From the NCBI RefSeq assembly GCF_016907495.1, contig NZ_JAFBCC010000001.1:806001-870000 (forward strand): a stretch of 64,000 nucleotides of DNA. Direction: 5' to 3'. Positions within the stretch are counted from its first letter, which is position 1. Each line of letters starts with the position of its first letter. A model generated the notes under the pieces. The model was not told the DNA's origin. It saw only the letters and a list, made by a program, of their open reading frames with translations, and did not search any database. Below, piece by piece: positions 40,468 through 50,516 of the stretch. Made by a program: the position numbers and the translations under genes. Source of the DNA: Arthrobacter tumbae (lineage in GTDB: Bacteria > Actinomycetota > Actinomycetes > Actinomycetales > Micrococcaceae).

Positions 40468-41151
40468 CTAAATCGGCGCGTCCCGCTCCCGGGCCTCGTC
40501 CCAGGGCTGGGTCCACCCCAGTCCGTCGAAGAGCCGTGACAGCAGGAGGCCGGTGAAACCCCAGATGGTGATGCCGTCGATGGTGAAGGCAGGCGTGCTG
40601 TGCGTGCGACCGTTCCGCCTGACCACCGCCGTGAACCGCACCTCATCCGAGAGCAGGTCGGCCACCGGCGCACGGAACACATGGGAAGACTCGGCGTGGT
40701 CCACCACGCGCACCGGGGTGGGGGACGCCCACCATCCGAGCACCGGCGTCACCAGGTAGTTGCTGACGGGCAGGCCGACCACCGGCAGCGCGCCCAGGAT
40801 CTCGACACCCGCCGGATCCAGTCCCGTCTCTTCCTCTGCCTCACGAAGGGCAGCAGCGGCAGGGCTGGCGTCGTCGTCGTCGATCTTTCCGCCGGGAAAC
40901 GCCACCTGGCCGGGATGGTTGCGCAACGTTCCCGCGCGGGTCACAAACAAAACGTCCAGATCGTCCGGAACGGCAGCGGAGTGGGTTCTGGCGGGTCTGT
41001 CGTCGAGGTGTCCGAAGAGGATCAGCACGGCGGCTGGTCGCGCGGTTTCGAGATCGATTCCGCCCAGCTGCCAGGACTCGGTGGTGTCCGCACCAGGGCC
41101 GATGGGAGCTGCCCCGTCCGCGAACGCTTTGAGCTGGGTGTAAGCGCTCAT
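40468..41151 (-). CDS. NUDIX hydrolase, CoA pyrophosphatase type
   Basis: 227 residues. The NUDIX helix [13 protein letters not shown] follows [12 protein letters not shown]; the classic first-half Glu of the box is absent, as commonly in the NUDT7/CoA-diphosphatase group. It probably cleaves CoA or acyl-CoA to 4'-phosphopantetheine and ADP. The ATG overlaps the nth stop by four bases (ATGA), so the two are co-translated, the order also found in mycobacteria (Rv3672c with Rv3674c from memory). Confidence 0.88.
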   Translation of the reverse strand: MSAYTQLKAFADGAAPIGPGADTTESWQLGGIDLETARPAAVLILFGHLDDRPARTHSAAVPDDLDVLFVTRAGTLRNHPGQVAFPGGKIDDDDASPAAAALREAEEETGLDPAGVEILGALPVVGLPVSNYLVTPVLGWWASPTPVRVVDHAESSHVFRAPVADLLSDEVRFTAVVRRNGRTHSTPAFTIDGITIWGFTGLLLSRLFDGLGWTQPWDEARERDAPI

Positions 41152-41927
41152 GCGCTCAACGTGTGGCCGGCAGCCAGCAGCTCGGCGCGGGACGCGCCTT
41201 CCAGCATGCGTCGGTGAAGATCCTCTCGCCCGGGAGCGAGCTCGTACTTGAGCAGCTTCCGTGCCTTCTCCGGATCCACCTCGCCCTCGCCGTAGGAGGG
41301 ACAGAGCGAGGCCACCGGGCAGGCACCGCACGCCGGCTTCTTGGCATGGCAGATGCGGCGTCCGTGGAAGATGACCCGGTGCGAGAGCATGGTCCAGTCT
41401 TTCCGCTCGAAGAGAGCGGCGACGTCGGACTCCACCTTCACCGGGTCCTCCTCGGTGGTCCAGCCGAAACGGCGGGACAGCCGCCCAACATGGGTATCGA
41501 CTGAGACGCCGGGAATCCCGAAGGCGTTCGCGAGAACCACGTTGGCGGTCTTGCGCCCGACGCCCGGGAGCGTGACGAGGTCTTGCAGACGGCCGGGCAC
41601 GTCCCCGTCGAATTCATCAACGATCTTGGTGGCGAGCGCGAGAAGGCTCCTCGACTTGGCCCGGAAGAACCCCGTGGGACGAATCATGTCCTGGAGTTCA
41701 TCTTCCGCGGCTTCGGCGAGGCTGCGCGCGTCGGGGTAACGCGCAAACAGGGCAGGAGTGGTCAGGTTGACGCGGACATCGGTGGTCTGCGCGGACAGGA
41801 CCGTTGCAACCAGCAGCTCGAACGGGTTGCGGAAGTCCAGTTCCGCAACGGCGTAGGGGTAGGTTTCGGCCAGGATCCGGTGGATCTTCCGCGCGCGGCG
41901 CTTCAGGGCAATGGGCGATACGTCCAC
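41148..41927 (-). CDS. nth: Endonuclease III
   Basis: 259 residues. Base-excision repair glycosylase/AP lyase for oxidised pyrimidines. The helix-hairpin-helix [13 protein letters not shown] with catalytic Lys, the catalytic Asp in [11 protein letters not shown], and the 4Fe-4S cysteines C-x6-C-x2-C-x5-C ([17 protein letters not shown]) are present. I set the start at the GTG 41927, nine bases after GAGGAAGGAC. The open frame continues 361 codons upstream, but that is antisense shadow of the next gene. Confidence 0.95.
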   Translation of the reverse strand: MDVSPIALKRRARKIHRILAETYPYAVAELDFRNPFELLVATVLSAQTTDVRVNLTTPALFARYPDARSLAEAAEDELQDMIRPTGFFRAKSRSLLALATKIVDEFDGDVPGRLQDLVTLPGVGRKTANVVLANAFGIPGVSVDTHVGRLSRRFGWTTEEDPVKVESDVAALFERKDWTMLSHRVIFHGRRICHAKKPACGACPVASLCPSYGEGEVDPEKARKLLKYELAPGREDLHRRMLEGASRAELLAAGHTLSA

Positions 41928-41967
41928 GCTGGCCCGTCCTTCCTCGTAGTTCCAGCCGGCCCCGTTG

Positions 41968-43449
41968 CTAGCTCTCGGTAGGCGCGCGCTCGATGTTCCG
42001 CAGGTCCCGCATGACGCCGGTACGGCCAGTGCGCTTGTCCTGGACCAGGAATTCGTGTCCGCGGTCCTCGATGCCCACTTCCCAGTCGCCGGGCTGGAGC
42101 ACGAAGAGCGGCGCACCGGTCTGCTCGTCAACCACTGAGCGGGGTGTACCGACGGCGAACCAGAAAGCCTCAAGCATGGGCTCGTCATCGTCCGCGTCGC
42201 GGGTAGCCGAGATGGACTCCGTACGCGGGTGCGAGGAATGCTCATCCGCAGTGTCCTTGTGACGCTGGACGACAGGGTGCGCCGCCGTTCTATCCGGCGC
42301 GGTTTCCTCGACTCTGGGCTGCGCGGCGGTGGCAGCGGGGCCCGCGGATTCTGCGGGCGCGGCGGGGTCGGTGTGCGTCTGGGACCCGGTGTGCGTCTGG
42401 GGATCAGCAGGCGCGGCCTGTGTCTCGGAAGCGCGCGTCTCGGAGCTAGCGGAAGCGGCAGGCGCAGCGGACTCCGCGGGAGCCTCGGAGCCGGCATGCT
42501 CCTTCGAAGCTGCGGGCGCGGCGGACTTTGCCGAAGCATCAGCGCTACTGTCCGCCTGCACACCCGAGGCATGATCGGCGCTCGGCTGCGCGGCCGTTGC
42601 CTGGGCTTCAGCAGGGGCCGTTGCAGACGCTTCAGCGCGCGCAGAAGAGCTCGCGGGCTGATGGCCTGAATCCTGCGCTGAGAATTCTCGCGCTGAACGA
42701 TTCTGCACGGAAAGATCCGGTGAGGCACCCGCACCCTGGCCTGCTGCAAAACCCGCGACGGCGTAGCCGGCGCTGTATCCGGCGCTGCTCGGACCACTCG
42801 CGGTTGATTCCCCTGAAGAGGATGGGCTGCTCCAGCCGCTGACCTTCTCCGCCGGCACCGGCTTGGGCGGGCGCTGCTTCGCGGGCAGTGCTTCCCTGGC
42901 AATGGGATGCGCGGACGACGACGGACGGCCGGCGAAGTCGGGCTTGAACACGCCGATATGCGGACCACCGACTGTGGCCACCAGGAATCCGACGGATCCG
43001 AGTAGCGCAATCAGCGCACCGATCTCGAACGTCGTGACCGTCTGGAGGAAGAAGAAGGCGGCAGCAAAGGCCGCCGCAACCGAAGCGAACTGGTCCACGG
43101 AGAGAGAACCGACACGCAGCCGCTTGCTGCCCTGGCGGCGGGCCACCAGCAGCGCCAGCGCGGCGACCGGCAGCAGAATGCCGATGCCCAGGAAGAAGAG
43201 GGAGAACGTGCGCCACAGGTTGACGCCGTCCACAAACGGCAGAATGGTTCCGACAAACATCACCAGCACGGAGACACCGATGACGGTCTCACGCAGGGTG
43301 AAGGGACCGGCCACTGCCTCTGGTCCGGTGTGTCCGGTGTGTCCGGCGGACGGGGAGGCATCAGCAGGGGTTTCGGACCGGCCGGATTGCTGCACCGGCG
43401 AGCTATGCGCGGTGTCTGCGCCGCCGTCGTACTGGCGCTGTTCGGTCAT
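41968..43449 (-). CDS. Membrane protein with long disordered linker and small C-terminal domain
   Basis: 493 residues, three parts. A hydrophilic N-terminus (1-50), four membrane segments (about 52-170), an Ala/Ser/Glu/Gln/Thr-rich linker of about 200 residues (about 200-405) containing many short near-repeats such as [11 protein letters not shown], and a compact C-terminal domain of about 70 residues ([19 protein letters not shown] through [10 protein letters not shown]) with [19 protein letters not shown] recognise no family. The C-terminal block looks conserved and folded, with the linker acting as a tether, probably on the cytoplasmic side. The ATG 43449 (MTEQRQYDG) is preferred to the longer reading. 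Confidence 0.75.
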   Translation of the reverse strand: MTEQRQYDGGADTAHSSPVQQSGRSETPADASPSAGHTGHTGPEAVAGPFTLRETVIGVSVLVMFVGTILPFVDGVNLWRTFSLFFLGIGILLPVAALALLVARRQGSKRLRVGSLSVDQFASVAAAFAAAFFFLQTVTTFEIGALIALLGSVGFLVATVGGPHIGVFKPDFAGRPSSSAHPIAREALPAKQRPPKPVPAEKVSGWSSPSSSGESTASGPSSAGYSAGYAVAGFAAGQGAGASPDLSVQNRSAREFSAQDSGHQPASSSARAEASATAPAEAQATAAQPSADHASGVQADSSADASAKSAAPAASKEHAGSEAPAESAAPAASASSETRASETQAAPADPQTHTGSQTHTDPAAPAESAGPAATAAQPRVEETAPDRTAAHPVVQRHKDTADEHSSHPRTESISATRDADDDEPMLEAFWFAVGTPRSVVDEQTGAPLFVLQPGDWEVGIEDRGHEFLVQDKRTGRTGVMRDLRNIERAPTES

Positions 43450-43630
43450 GTCTGGATTCTCCGTTTCATAACGGCGGTGGGTGCCGCAGTCGAAGGTGCC
43501 GAGGGCGTTGAGCCGGATTCGGATTTCTTTGACAACCCTAGTCAACGCCCACTTCCTTTCCTACCAATGATGGGACATGTCTGGGCCGCGCGCCCACCGC
43601 TCATCGCAGAATCCGTGCCTTTCGCATCTG

Positions 43631-43685
43631 CCGTGTGACCGGGCGCACACGGTTTGGGGGAGGTCCCCACTACTGTGGAACACAG
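43631..43685 (+). promoter_or_regulatory. Three tandem palindromes upstream of acs, one Crp/GlxR-like
   Basis: CCGTGTG-N8-CACACGG (43631-43652) contains TGTGA-CCGGGC-GCACA, nine of ten positions of the Crp/GlxR consensus TGTGA-N6-TCACA. TGGGG-GAGGT-CCCCA (43655-43669) resembles the C/G-tract sites of the RamA acetate regulator of corynebacteria. CTGTG-GAA-CACAG (43673-43685) is a third. They occupy the 302-base gap before acs, in which nothing else is evident. Confidence 0.6.
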
Positions 43686-43751
43686 CACATTCGCGGGCTG
43701 ACTGAGTCTGTTCAAGCCCGTCTCCGTACTGATTGGCCGAAGGGGTTCACA

Positions 43752-45734
43752 ATGTCTGAAGACACCCAGATTTCCACTGGTGACGCGTTCGAAAATTTGC
43801 TCCACGAGGAACGGCGCTTCCCGCCGAGCGAAGATTTCGTTGCCAATGCCATTGCCACGGCCGACCTGTATGAGCAGGGTAAGGAGGGGCCGGAATTCTG
43901 GGCTCGCCAGGCTAGGGAACTGCTGACCTGGCATGAGGATTTCTCGCAGGCTCTGGACTGGTCCGAGGCTCCCTTCGCCAAGTGGTTTGTCGGTGGGAAG
44001 GTCAACGCCGCGTACAACGCGCTTGACCGCCACGTTGAGCAGGGCCGCGGGGACCGCGTCGCCATCCATTTCGAAGGCGAGCCGGGCGACACCCGCACGT
44101 ACACGTATGCCGAGCTCACCACAGCGGTGAAGAAGGCCGCCAATGCCTTCGAATCCCTCGGTGTCGCCAAGGGTGACCGCGTGGCGGTCTACCTGCCCAT
44201 GATCCCCGAGGCAGTCATCACCATGCTTGCCTGCGCCCGCATCGGCGCCGTCCACTCAGTGGTCTTCGGCGGATTTTCGGCCGACGCCCTCCGCAGCCGG
44301 ATCGACGACGCCGAAGCCAAACTGGTGGTCACCTCTGACGGAACCTACCGCCGCGGCAAACCCAGCGCCCTCAAGCCCGCCGTCGATGGCGCCCTGGAAC
44401 GTCCCGGGCACACCGTGGAGAACGTTGTTGTGGTCAAGCGCAACGGGGAACCCGTGGAATGGACCGAGGGTCGGGACATCTGGTGGGACGACGTCGTCGG
44501 GCCGGCCTCCGGGGAGCACACCGCAGAGGGCCACGATTCAGAGCATCCGCTCTTCATCCTCTACACCTCCGGCACCACCGGAAAGCCGAAGGGCATCCTG
44601 CACACCACGGGCGGGTTCCTCACGCAGACCGCGTTCACCCAGAAGAACACTTTCGACCTGCACCCTGAAACCGATGTCTTCTGGTGCACCGCGGACATCG
44701 GCTGGGTCACCGGCCACAGCTACGTCGCGTATTCACCGCTGGTGAACGGCGCTACCCAGCTGATGTATGAGGGCACACCCGATACCCCTCACCAGGGCCG
44801 CTGGTGGGAGCTGATCGAGAAGTACAAGGTCTCCATCCTCTACACCGCGCCCACAGCCATACGCACCTTCATGAAGTGGGGACGGGACATCCCAGCCAAG
44901 TTTGATCTTTCCTCCATCCGGGTCCTTGGCTCGGTCGGTGAACCCATCAACCCCGAAGCGTGGATGTGGTACCGGGAGATCATCGGTGGCAACGGCGGAC
45001 GCTCGGAAACCCGCGCTCCGATCGTGGACACGTGGTGGCAGACCGAGACCGGCGCACACATGGTGTCCCCGCTGCCCGGCGTCACGGCGTGCAAGCCCGG
45101 GTCTGCTCAGGTGGCAATGCCCGGAATCGCCGTCGATGTGGTGGATGAGATGGGCAAGTCGGTGCCCAACGGATCCGGTGGTTACCTCGTGATCCGCGAA
45201 CCGTGGCCGGCGATGCTGCGTGGAATCTGGGGAGACCCGGAACGGTTCAAGGAAACCTACTGGTCCCGCTTCGACAACATGTACTTCGCCGGCGACGGCG
45301 CCAAACGCGACGAGGACGGCGACATCTGGCTGCTCGGCCGGGTGGATGACGTCATGAACGTCTCCGGACACCGGCTGTCGACAACAGAGATTGAGTCCGC
45401 TCTGGTGAGCCATCCGTCGGTGGCGGAGGCCGCCGTCGTCGGTGCCTCGGATGAGACCACCGGTGAGGCGGTGGTGGCCTTCGTGATTCTGCGCGGCTCA
45501 GCGGTTCACGACGACGACGTCGTCACCACTCTGCGCAATCACGTCGCCAAGGAGATCGGGCCGATTGCCAAACCCCGCAATATCCTCGTGGTGCCGGAGC
45601 TGCCCAAGACCCGCTCGGGCAAAATCATGCGCCGCCTGCTCAAGGACGTTGCGGAAGGCCGCGAGGTGGGCGATGCCACGACGCTGTCGGATCCAACGAT
45701 CATGCAGCAGATCGCCGCGTCGTTGCGGAAGTAG
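43752..45734 (+). CDS. acs: Acetate--CoA ligase (acetyl-CoA synthetase)
   Basis: 660 residues, AMP-forming; makes acetyl-CoA from acetate. The phosphate loop [11 protein letters not shown], the [14 protein letters not shown] segment, the hinge [13 protein letters not shown] and the acetylatable lysine in [13 protein letters not shown] are intact. The start at 43752 follows GAAGGGG. Activity is usually controlled by acetylation of that lysine; the AcuC-like deacetylase at 17734 is a candidate eraser. Upstream palindromes suggest Crp-type control. Confidence 0.96.
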   Translation: MSEDTQISTGDAFENLLHEERRFPPSEDFVANAIATADLYEQGKEGPEFWARQARELLTWHEDFSQALDWSEAPFAKWFVGGKVNAAYNALDRHVEQGRGDRVAIHFEGEPGDTRTYTYAELTTAVKKAANAFESLGVAKGDRVAVYLPMIPEAVITMLACARIGAVHSVVFGGFSADALRSRIDDAEAKLVVTSDGTYRRGKPSALKPAVDGALERPGHTVENVVVVKRNGEPVEWTEGRDIWWDDVVGPASGEHTAEGHDSEHPLFILYTSGTTGKPKGILHTTGGFLTQTAFTQKNTFDLHPETDVFWCTADIGWVTGHSYVAYSPLVNGATQLMYEGTPDTPHQGRWWELIEKYKVSILYTAPTAIRTFMKWGRDIPAKFDLSSIRVLGSVGEPINPEAWMWYREIIGGNGGRSETRAPIVDTWWQTETGAHMVSPLPGVTACKPGSAQVAMPGIAVDVVDEMGKSVPNGSGGYLVIREPWPAMLRGIWGDPERFKETYWSRFDNMYFAGDGAKRDEDGDIWLLGRVDDVMNVSGHRLSTTEIESALVSHPSVAEAAVVGASDETTGEAVVAFVILRGSAVHDDDVVTTLRNHVAKEIGPIAKPRNILVVPELPKTRSGKIMRRLLKDVAEGREVGDATTLSDPTIMQQIAASLRK

Positions 45735-45780
45735 CGCTTCCGACCCAGGTTGACGAGCGCCAGAGCTTGACCAACGCCAG

Positions 45781-45806
45781 ACCGCCGCCTTACCCGGGGC
45801 GGCGGT
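45781..45806 (+). terminator. Hairpin after acs
   Basis: ACCGCCGCC/GGCGGCGGT, nine perfect pairs with an eight-base loop, 47 bases after the acs stop. There is no T-run; it may be a weak terminator. Confidence 0.5.
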
Positions 45807-45900
45807 CCGGCGCCCGCAATGTGAGGTGCGTCAACCGGCACTGTGACCTTGCCCGGGAAAGCTGGCCTCCTCCGGGTCGCAGCGAGGACAATTCTGAAGC

Positions 45901-47199
45901 GTGTCCACCTCTACCGCACCCCGCCCGACGCCGGTCACCCGCCCCGGAATGGCCCGGAAGACCGCCGCTGCATCCTTCGTTGGAACCGCCCTTGAGTCCT
46001 ACGACTTCTACGTGTTCGGCACTGCCGCCGCACTCGTGTTCAATGAGGTCTTCTTCGCCGCCCAGGATCCCCTCGCGGGCACGCTGTCGGCATTCCTGAT
46101 CTTCGCGATGGGCTTCGTCGCCCGCCCGCTGGGCGCCATCCTCTTCGGTCACCTTGGTGACCGGATCGGCCGTAAGAAGACCCTCATCTGGACCATCCTG
46201 CTGATGGGGCTCGCTACGGGGTCCGTGGGGCTCCTCCCTGACTACAGCGTCATCGGCGTGTGGGCCCCCATCATCCTCACCGTGCTGCGCCTGCTCCAGG
46301 GGTTGTCGCTGGGCGGCGAGTGGGGCGGATCCATCCTGATCGCCACTGAGCATGCCAGCCCGCGGAAGCGCGCCCTGTACGCGGCCATCCCCCAACTCGG
46401 CTCGCCCGTGGGCACCATGCTGATCTCGCTGATCTTCCTCGTCCTCGCAGTGACCGTGCCGGACGTCATGACCACATGGGGCTGGCGCATCCCGTTCCTG
46501 CTTGCGTTCCCGTTCCTCGCCGTCGCGCTCTACCTGCGCCTGGCAATCGACGAGACACCGGTCTTCCAGACCACCAAAAAGGTGCGCGTACCACTGGTGA
46601 GCGTGCTGCGCACACAGCCGGTCGCCGTCGTCGTCGCCACGGCGTCCGCCGTCCTCGGGATCGGCTCCTACTTCCTCATGGTGTCCTACACCCAGGCCTA
46701 CGGAACCGAGCGGCTGGGCCTGGCGCAGGAAACAGTCCTGAACGCGGCGCTCATCGGCTCACTGCTGCAGCTCGCAACCATCCCGGCATTCGGCTGGCTG
46801 GCCATGAAAGTCGGCTCAGCGAAAGTCGTGGCCGGCGGTGCGATCGGCACCGCACTGATCGCCTTCCCGCTGTACTGGGTCATCAGCATCGCGGACGCGC
46901 CGCTCTACATAGCCGCCATCCTGCTCGGCGGGATCCTGCCCACTGCGAGCTGGGCAGCGCTCGGCGGCCTGATGGCGGACCTCTTCGAACCGAGCACCAG
47001 CTTCACGGCACTGTCCTTCTCCTACAGCATCGCCGCGATCGTGGCCGGTTTCGCGCCGTCGATCACGCAGGCCTTCGGCACGGCGACGGACGGTGCATGG
47101 TGGCATCCCGGCGTCGTACTGGCTCTCATGAGCCTTGTGACTGTCGCCGGCGCGACGGCAGCAGCACGCATGCGCCGGCCAGTTCCCACCCTCGACTGA
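45901..47199 (+). CDS. MFS transporter, metabolite:H+ symporter (MHS) family
   Basis: 432 residues, 12 membrane segments. The MHS signature is visible: ESYDFYVFGTAAALVFNE in helix 1 and GHLGDRIGRKKTL in the 2-3 loop, then RLLQGLSLGGEWGG. Members carry proline/betaine, shikimate, citrate, alpha-ketoglutarate and similar acids; the substrate cannot be chosen. The next gene is a 3-dehydroquinate dehydratase, which would suit shikimate or quinate uptake, though an independent promoter is possible. Start is a GTG at 45901. Confidence 0.9.
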   Translation: MSTSTAPRPTPVTRPGMARKTAAASFVGTALESYDFYVFGTAAALVFNEVFFAAQDPLAGTLSAFLIFAMGFVARPLGAILFGHLGDRIGRKKTLIWTILLMGLATGSVGLLPDYSVIGVWAPIILTVLRLLQGLSLGGEWGGSILIATEHASPRKRALYAAIPQLGSPVGTMLISLIFLVLAVTVPDVMTTWGWRIPFLLAFPFLAVALYLRLAIDETPVFQTTKKVRVPLVSVLRTQPVAVVVATASAVLGIGSYFLMVSYTQAYGTERLGLAQETVLNAALIGSLLQLATIPAFGWLAMKVGSAKVVAGGAIGTALIAFPLYWVISIADAPLYIAAILLGGILPTASWAALGGLMADLFEPSTSFTALSFSYSIAAIVAGFAPSITQAFGTATDGAWWHPGVVLALMSLVTVAGATAAARMRRPVPTLD

Positions 47200-47249
47200 C
47201 GCCTGTGAGCCGGCGGGTCCGCCCCTGACAGATCAGGCATAGTTAAGCC

Positions 47250-47726
47250 ATGGCGACCACTACCCTGCTGATCCTCAACGGCCCGAACCTGAACCTGCTC
47301 GGTACCCGTGAGCCGGAGGTCTACGGCTCACACACGCTCGACGACGTTGAGAACCTCTGTGCCTCGGCTGCCGGTGCCCACGGTTGGGCTGTCAACTGCA
47401 GGCAGTCGAACCATGAGGGCGATCTGGTCGACGCTGTCCAGGGCGCTGCCGGAACGGCCGACGGAATCGTTGTCAATGCCGGTGCCTACACCCACACCTC
47501 GGTTGCCCTGAGGGATGCAGTCAGCGCCGTTGGCCTGCCGACCGTCGAGGTGCACATCAGCAACGTGCACCGGCGTGACGAATTCCGACACCACTCATAC
47601 CTCTCTCCCGTGGTGGATGCGGTGATCGTCGGGGCCGGCGTGGACGGCTATCGGCTGGCCATCGACCACCTTGTGCACAAACTGACGCGCCATGACCTGA
47701 TGCAGGGCGGTTATGAGGGACGATAG
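47250..47726 (+). CDS. aroQ: 3-dehydroquinate dehydratase, type II
   Basis: 158 residues. Conserved: [20 protein letters not shown] (nucleophilic Arg and Tyr region), [26 protein letters not shown] and the [14 protein letters not shown] loop with the catalytic His. It dehydrates 3-dehydroquinate in the shikimate pathway, or works in quinate catabolism. CATAGT lies six bases before the ATG. Its stop overlaps the upstream reading of the ABC ATPase gene, whose start I place five bases further. Confidence 0.94.
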   Translation: MATTTLLILNGPNLNLLGTREPEVYGSHTLDDVENLCASAAGAHGWAVNCRQSNHEGDLVDAVQGAAGTADGIVVNAGAYTHTSVALRDAVSAVGLPTVEVHISNVHRRDEFRHHSYLSPVVDAVIVGAGVDGYRLAIDHLVHKLTRHDLMQGGYEGR

Positions 47727-47730
47727 AGCT

Positions 47731-49464
47731 ATGACGGAAATCACCTCTATCGACAACGGTGTCGATGACGCCGAGAACGCCCCCATGCTTCAGGTGAAGA
47801 ACCTGGCAGTCAGCTTCAGCACCACGTACGGCGAGGTACACGCCGTCGAAGACGCCAGCTTCACCCTGCACCGTGGAAAGACCCTGGCCATCGTGGGTGA
47901 GTCGGGTTCGGGTAAATCGACGACGGCGATGGCCTGCATCGGCCTGCTGCCCGGTAACGGGCGGGTTACCCGTGGCAGCATCCTGTTCGAGGGCAGGGAC
48001 CTGGTTCCCCTCCCGGAGTCAGCCATGCGCACCATCCGCGGCCGGGCAATCGGCCTGGTGCCCCAGGACCCCATGTCCAACCTCAACCCGGTTGCGAAAA
48101 TCGGCACCCAGGTGGCGGAAACCCTCCTGGTGCACGGGCTCGCGGACAAGAAGAACGTGAAGGAACGCGTCGTCGAGGTGCTGTCGGCTGCCGGCCTGCC
48201 GGACGCCGCGGACCGCGCCAAGCAGTACCCGCATGAGTTTTCCGGCGGCATGCGCCAGCGCGCGCTGATCGCCATCGGGCTTGCGTGCCGTCCGCGGCTG
48301 CTGATCGCCGATGAGCCCACCAGCGCGCTTGACGTCACCGTGCAGCGCACCATCCTCGACCAGATCGACACCATGACCGAGCAGCTCGGCACCTCGGTGC
48401 TGCTCATCACGCATGACCTGGGCCTGGCAGCGGAACGTGCCTCGGAACTGGTGGTGATGCACCGCGGCCGTGTGGTTGAAACCGGTCCGGCTGCCCAGCT
48501 CCTCAACGACCCCAAACACCCCTACACGCAGTCACTGGTCCGGGCCGCGCCGAGCGTAGCGGCGGTCCGCCTGCGTCCTGGCGCGTACCACGAGGATGCC
48601 GCGAAGCGCGCAGCAGTAGCGGCGGCAGCTTTTGAGGAGCACCAGGCAGACGCCGACTCCGTTGACGAGGCCGCTCCGACCAACAACATCGTCGAGATAC
48701 GCGACCTGACGAAGATCTACAAGCGCCGCGGCAGCTCCGAGGACTTCTACGCCGCGAAAAACGTCACGCTGGACATCCCACGGGGCCAGACCGTCGCCAT
48801 CGTGGGCGAATCAGGCTCGGGCAAGACGACGACGGCGCGCATGCTCCTGAAGCTCATCGAACCGACCTCGGGCACCATGAAGTTCGACGGCATGGACGTG
48901 GCGACCCTGGATAAGGCGCAGCTCGCCGATTTCCGGCAGCGTGTGCAGCCCGTGTTCCAGGACCCCTACTCATCGCTCAACCCGATGTTCACCATCGAGC
49001 GCATCGTCGAGGAACCCCTCAATGCCTACAAGCGCGGCTCGAAGAAGGAGCGCGCTGCCCGGGTACGCGAACTCATGGACCAGGTGTCCCTGCCGCACAA
49101 CGCGCTGCGCCGCTATCCTTCGGAGCTCTCCGGCGGGCAGCGGCAGCGCGTCGCCATCGCCCGCGCCCTGGCGTTGAAGCCCGAACTGATCGTCTGCGAC
49201 GAGCCCGTCTCTGCCCTCGATGTCCTGGTGCAGGCACAGATCCTCAAGCTCCTGGGCGACCTCCAGTCCGAGCTGGGCCTGAGCTACCTGTTCATCTCCC
49301 ATGACCTCGCTGTGGTCCGGCTTATCTCCGACTACGTCTGCGTCATGAAGGACGGCGAACTGGTTGAGGCGGCGAGCTCCGAGGAAGTCTTCCAGAACCC
49401 GCGCCACCCGTACACCCGGAAGCTTCTGGCTTCCATCCCGGGTAACGAACTCAACATCGCCTGA
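47731..49464 (+). CDS. Oligopeptide/dipeptide ABC transporter, fused two-domain ATPase (DppD-DppF)
   Basis: 577 residues with two complete ABC domains: Walker A GESGSGKSTTAM and GESGSGKTTTAR; signatures FSGGMRQRALIA and LSGGQRQRVAIA; Walker B LLIADEPTSALD and LIVCDEPVSALD; each with an Opp/Dpp C-terminal extension (DPKHPYTQSLVRAAPS and NPRHPYTRKLLASIPG). They supply both ATPase half-sites to the DppB/DppC pair encoded convergently downstream. Separation of the ATPase from the rest of the operon, on the other strand, is unusual. The start ATG 47731 is preferred over one at 47713. Confidence 0.93.
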   Translation: MTEITSIDNGVDDAENAPMLQVKNLAVSFSTTYGEVHAVEDASFTLHRGKTLAIVGESGSGKSTTAMACIGLLPGNGRVTRGSILFEGRDLVPLPESAMRTIRGRAIGLVPQDPMSNLNPVAKIGTQVAETLLVHGLADKKNVKERVVEVLSAAGLPDAADRAKQYPHEFSGGMRQRALIAIGLACRPRLLIADEPTSALDVTVQRTILDQIDTMTEQLGTSVLLITHDLGLAAERASELVVMHRGRVVETGPAAQLLNDPKHPYTQSLVRAAPSVAAVRLRPGAYHEDAAKRAAVAAAAFEEHQADADSVDEAAPTNNIVEIRDLTKIYKRRGSSEDFYAAKNVTLDIPRGQTVAIVGESGSGKTTTARMLLKLIEPTSGTMKFDGMDVATLDKAQLADFRQRVQPVFQDPYSSLNPMFTIERIVEEPLNAYKRGSKKERAARVRELMDQVSLPHNALRRYPSELSGGQRQRVAIARALALKPELIVCDEPVSALDVLVQAQILKLLGDLQSELGLSYLFISHDLAVVRLISDYVCVMKDGELVEAASSEEVFQNPRHPYTRKLLASIPGNELNIA

Positions 49465-49497
49465 CCCCTCCGCCAAGCCCCCCTCTGTGGGAACTAT

Positions 49498-49560
49498 GTA
49501 CGACGACGGCCGGTCACCTTCGCTTCGAAAGGTGACCGGCCGTCGTCGTACTGTTCTTTT
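49498..49560 (+). terminator. Strong 23-bp hairpin between convergent ABC genes
   Basis: Twenty-three perfect pairs (49498-49520 with 49529-49551), loop of eight, followed on the plus strand by TGTTCTTTT. It terminates the ATPase gene and probably also the opposing permease operon. Confidence 0.93.
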
Positions 49561-49571
49561 CCCTGGAAGAT

Positions 49572-50516
49572 CTACTTCTGGCGGGTCTTCGGGTCCAGCG
49601 CCTCGCGCAGGGATTCGCCCAGCAGGGTGAATCCGAGCGCGGTGATGGCGATACACGCGCCGGGCAGGAACGCCAGGTACGGGTCCGAGGCGAGCTCCCG
49701 CTGAGCGTAGGTCAGCATGCGTCCCCACTCGGCCGTCTGCGGAACCCCGCCGCCGAGCCCCAGGAAGGACAGGGCAGCGGCGTCGATCACTGCTGTCGCG
49801 AGGGACAGCGTCGCCTGCACGATCACCGGCCCGACACTGTTGGGCAGCAGATGGCTCATGGTGATCGTGCGCTTGCTGAGGCCGAGCGTCTGCGCAGCGA
49901 GAATGTAGTCCGATCCACGCTGCGACAGCATGGAGGAACGCAGCAGGCGCGCGAAGATCGGGAGCTGCGAGGCGCCGATTGCGATCATCACCGCGTAGGG
50001 CCCCTGTCCCAGGATGGCCGCGATACTGACGGCGAGGAGCAGGTTCGGGACGGACAGCAGGATGTCCACGAAGCGCATGATGACACTGTCCACCCAGCCG
50101 CCCAGGCCGCCGGCAAGCAGCCCGAGCAGCATTCCGCCGGCCAGGCCGATCGCTGTCGAGATGACACCGATCAGCAGCGACGCCTGCGCACCCCAGATCA
50201 GTTTGCTGAGCACATCACCGCCGAAGCGGTCGAGGCCCAGCGGGTATTCTGCGAGCTCGCCCGGTCCGGGGATGTTGGTCGGGGTGATTTCCGTGCGTCC
50301 GGGCAGCGCTTCCCCGCCGTAGGGCGCAAGGATCGGCGCCAACGCGGCAACCAGGAGGAACAGCCCGATGATGACCGCCCCGGCGATGGCCTGCGGGTTC
50401 CGGCGCAGACGGCGGAACGCGTCCTTCCAGAGGCCGGTGCCGCCACCCTCAGCGAGGCTTGGGTCGGTGGTCGGAGAAGTTGGCCCGCCGGCGGCGGGAG
50501 GCAAGACAGTGCTCAT
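49572..50516 (-). CDS. Peptide ABC transporter permease, DppC type
   Basis: 314 residues, BPD_transp_1 permease with six membrane segments and the EAA motif (AAQTLGLSKRTITMSHLLPNSVG, in pieces). It overlaps the dppB stop by four bases. Together with DppB it forms the channel; energy comes from the fused ATPase encoded on the plus strand. Confidence 0.93.
   Translation of the reverse strand: MSTVLPPAAGGPTSPTTDPSLAEGGGTGLWKDAFRRLRRNPQAIAGAVIIGLFLLVAALAPILAPYGGEALPGRTEITPTNIPGPGELAEYPLGLDRFGGDVLSKLIWGAQASLLIGVISTAIGLAGGMLLGLLAGGLGGWVDSVIMRFVDILLSVPNLLLAVSIAAILGQGPYAVMIAIGASQLPIFARLLRSSMLSQRGSDYILAAQTLGLSKRTITMSHLLPNSVGPVIVQATLSLATAVIDAAALSFLGLGGGVPQTAEWGRMLTYAQRELASDPYLAFLPGACIAITALGFTLLGESLREALDPKTRQK

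Noticed and set aside
41928-43010. 361-codon N-terminal extension of nth
   Set aside because: The extension overlaps another gene in a different frame and is Arg/Pro-rich noise; a GTG with a good ribosome site at 41927 gives the normal Nth length.
45820-45835. Crp site before the MHS transporter (TGTGA-N6-TCAAC)
   Set aside because: The second half-site matches only three of five positions; not distinguishable from chance.
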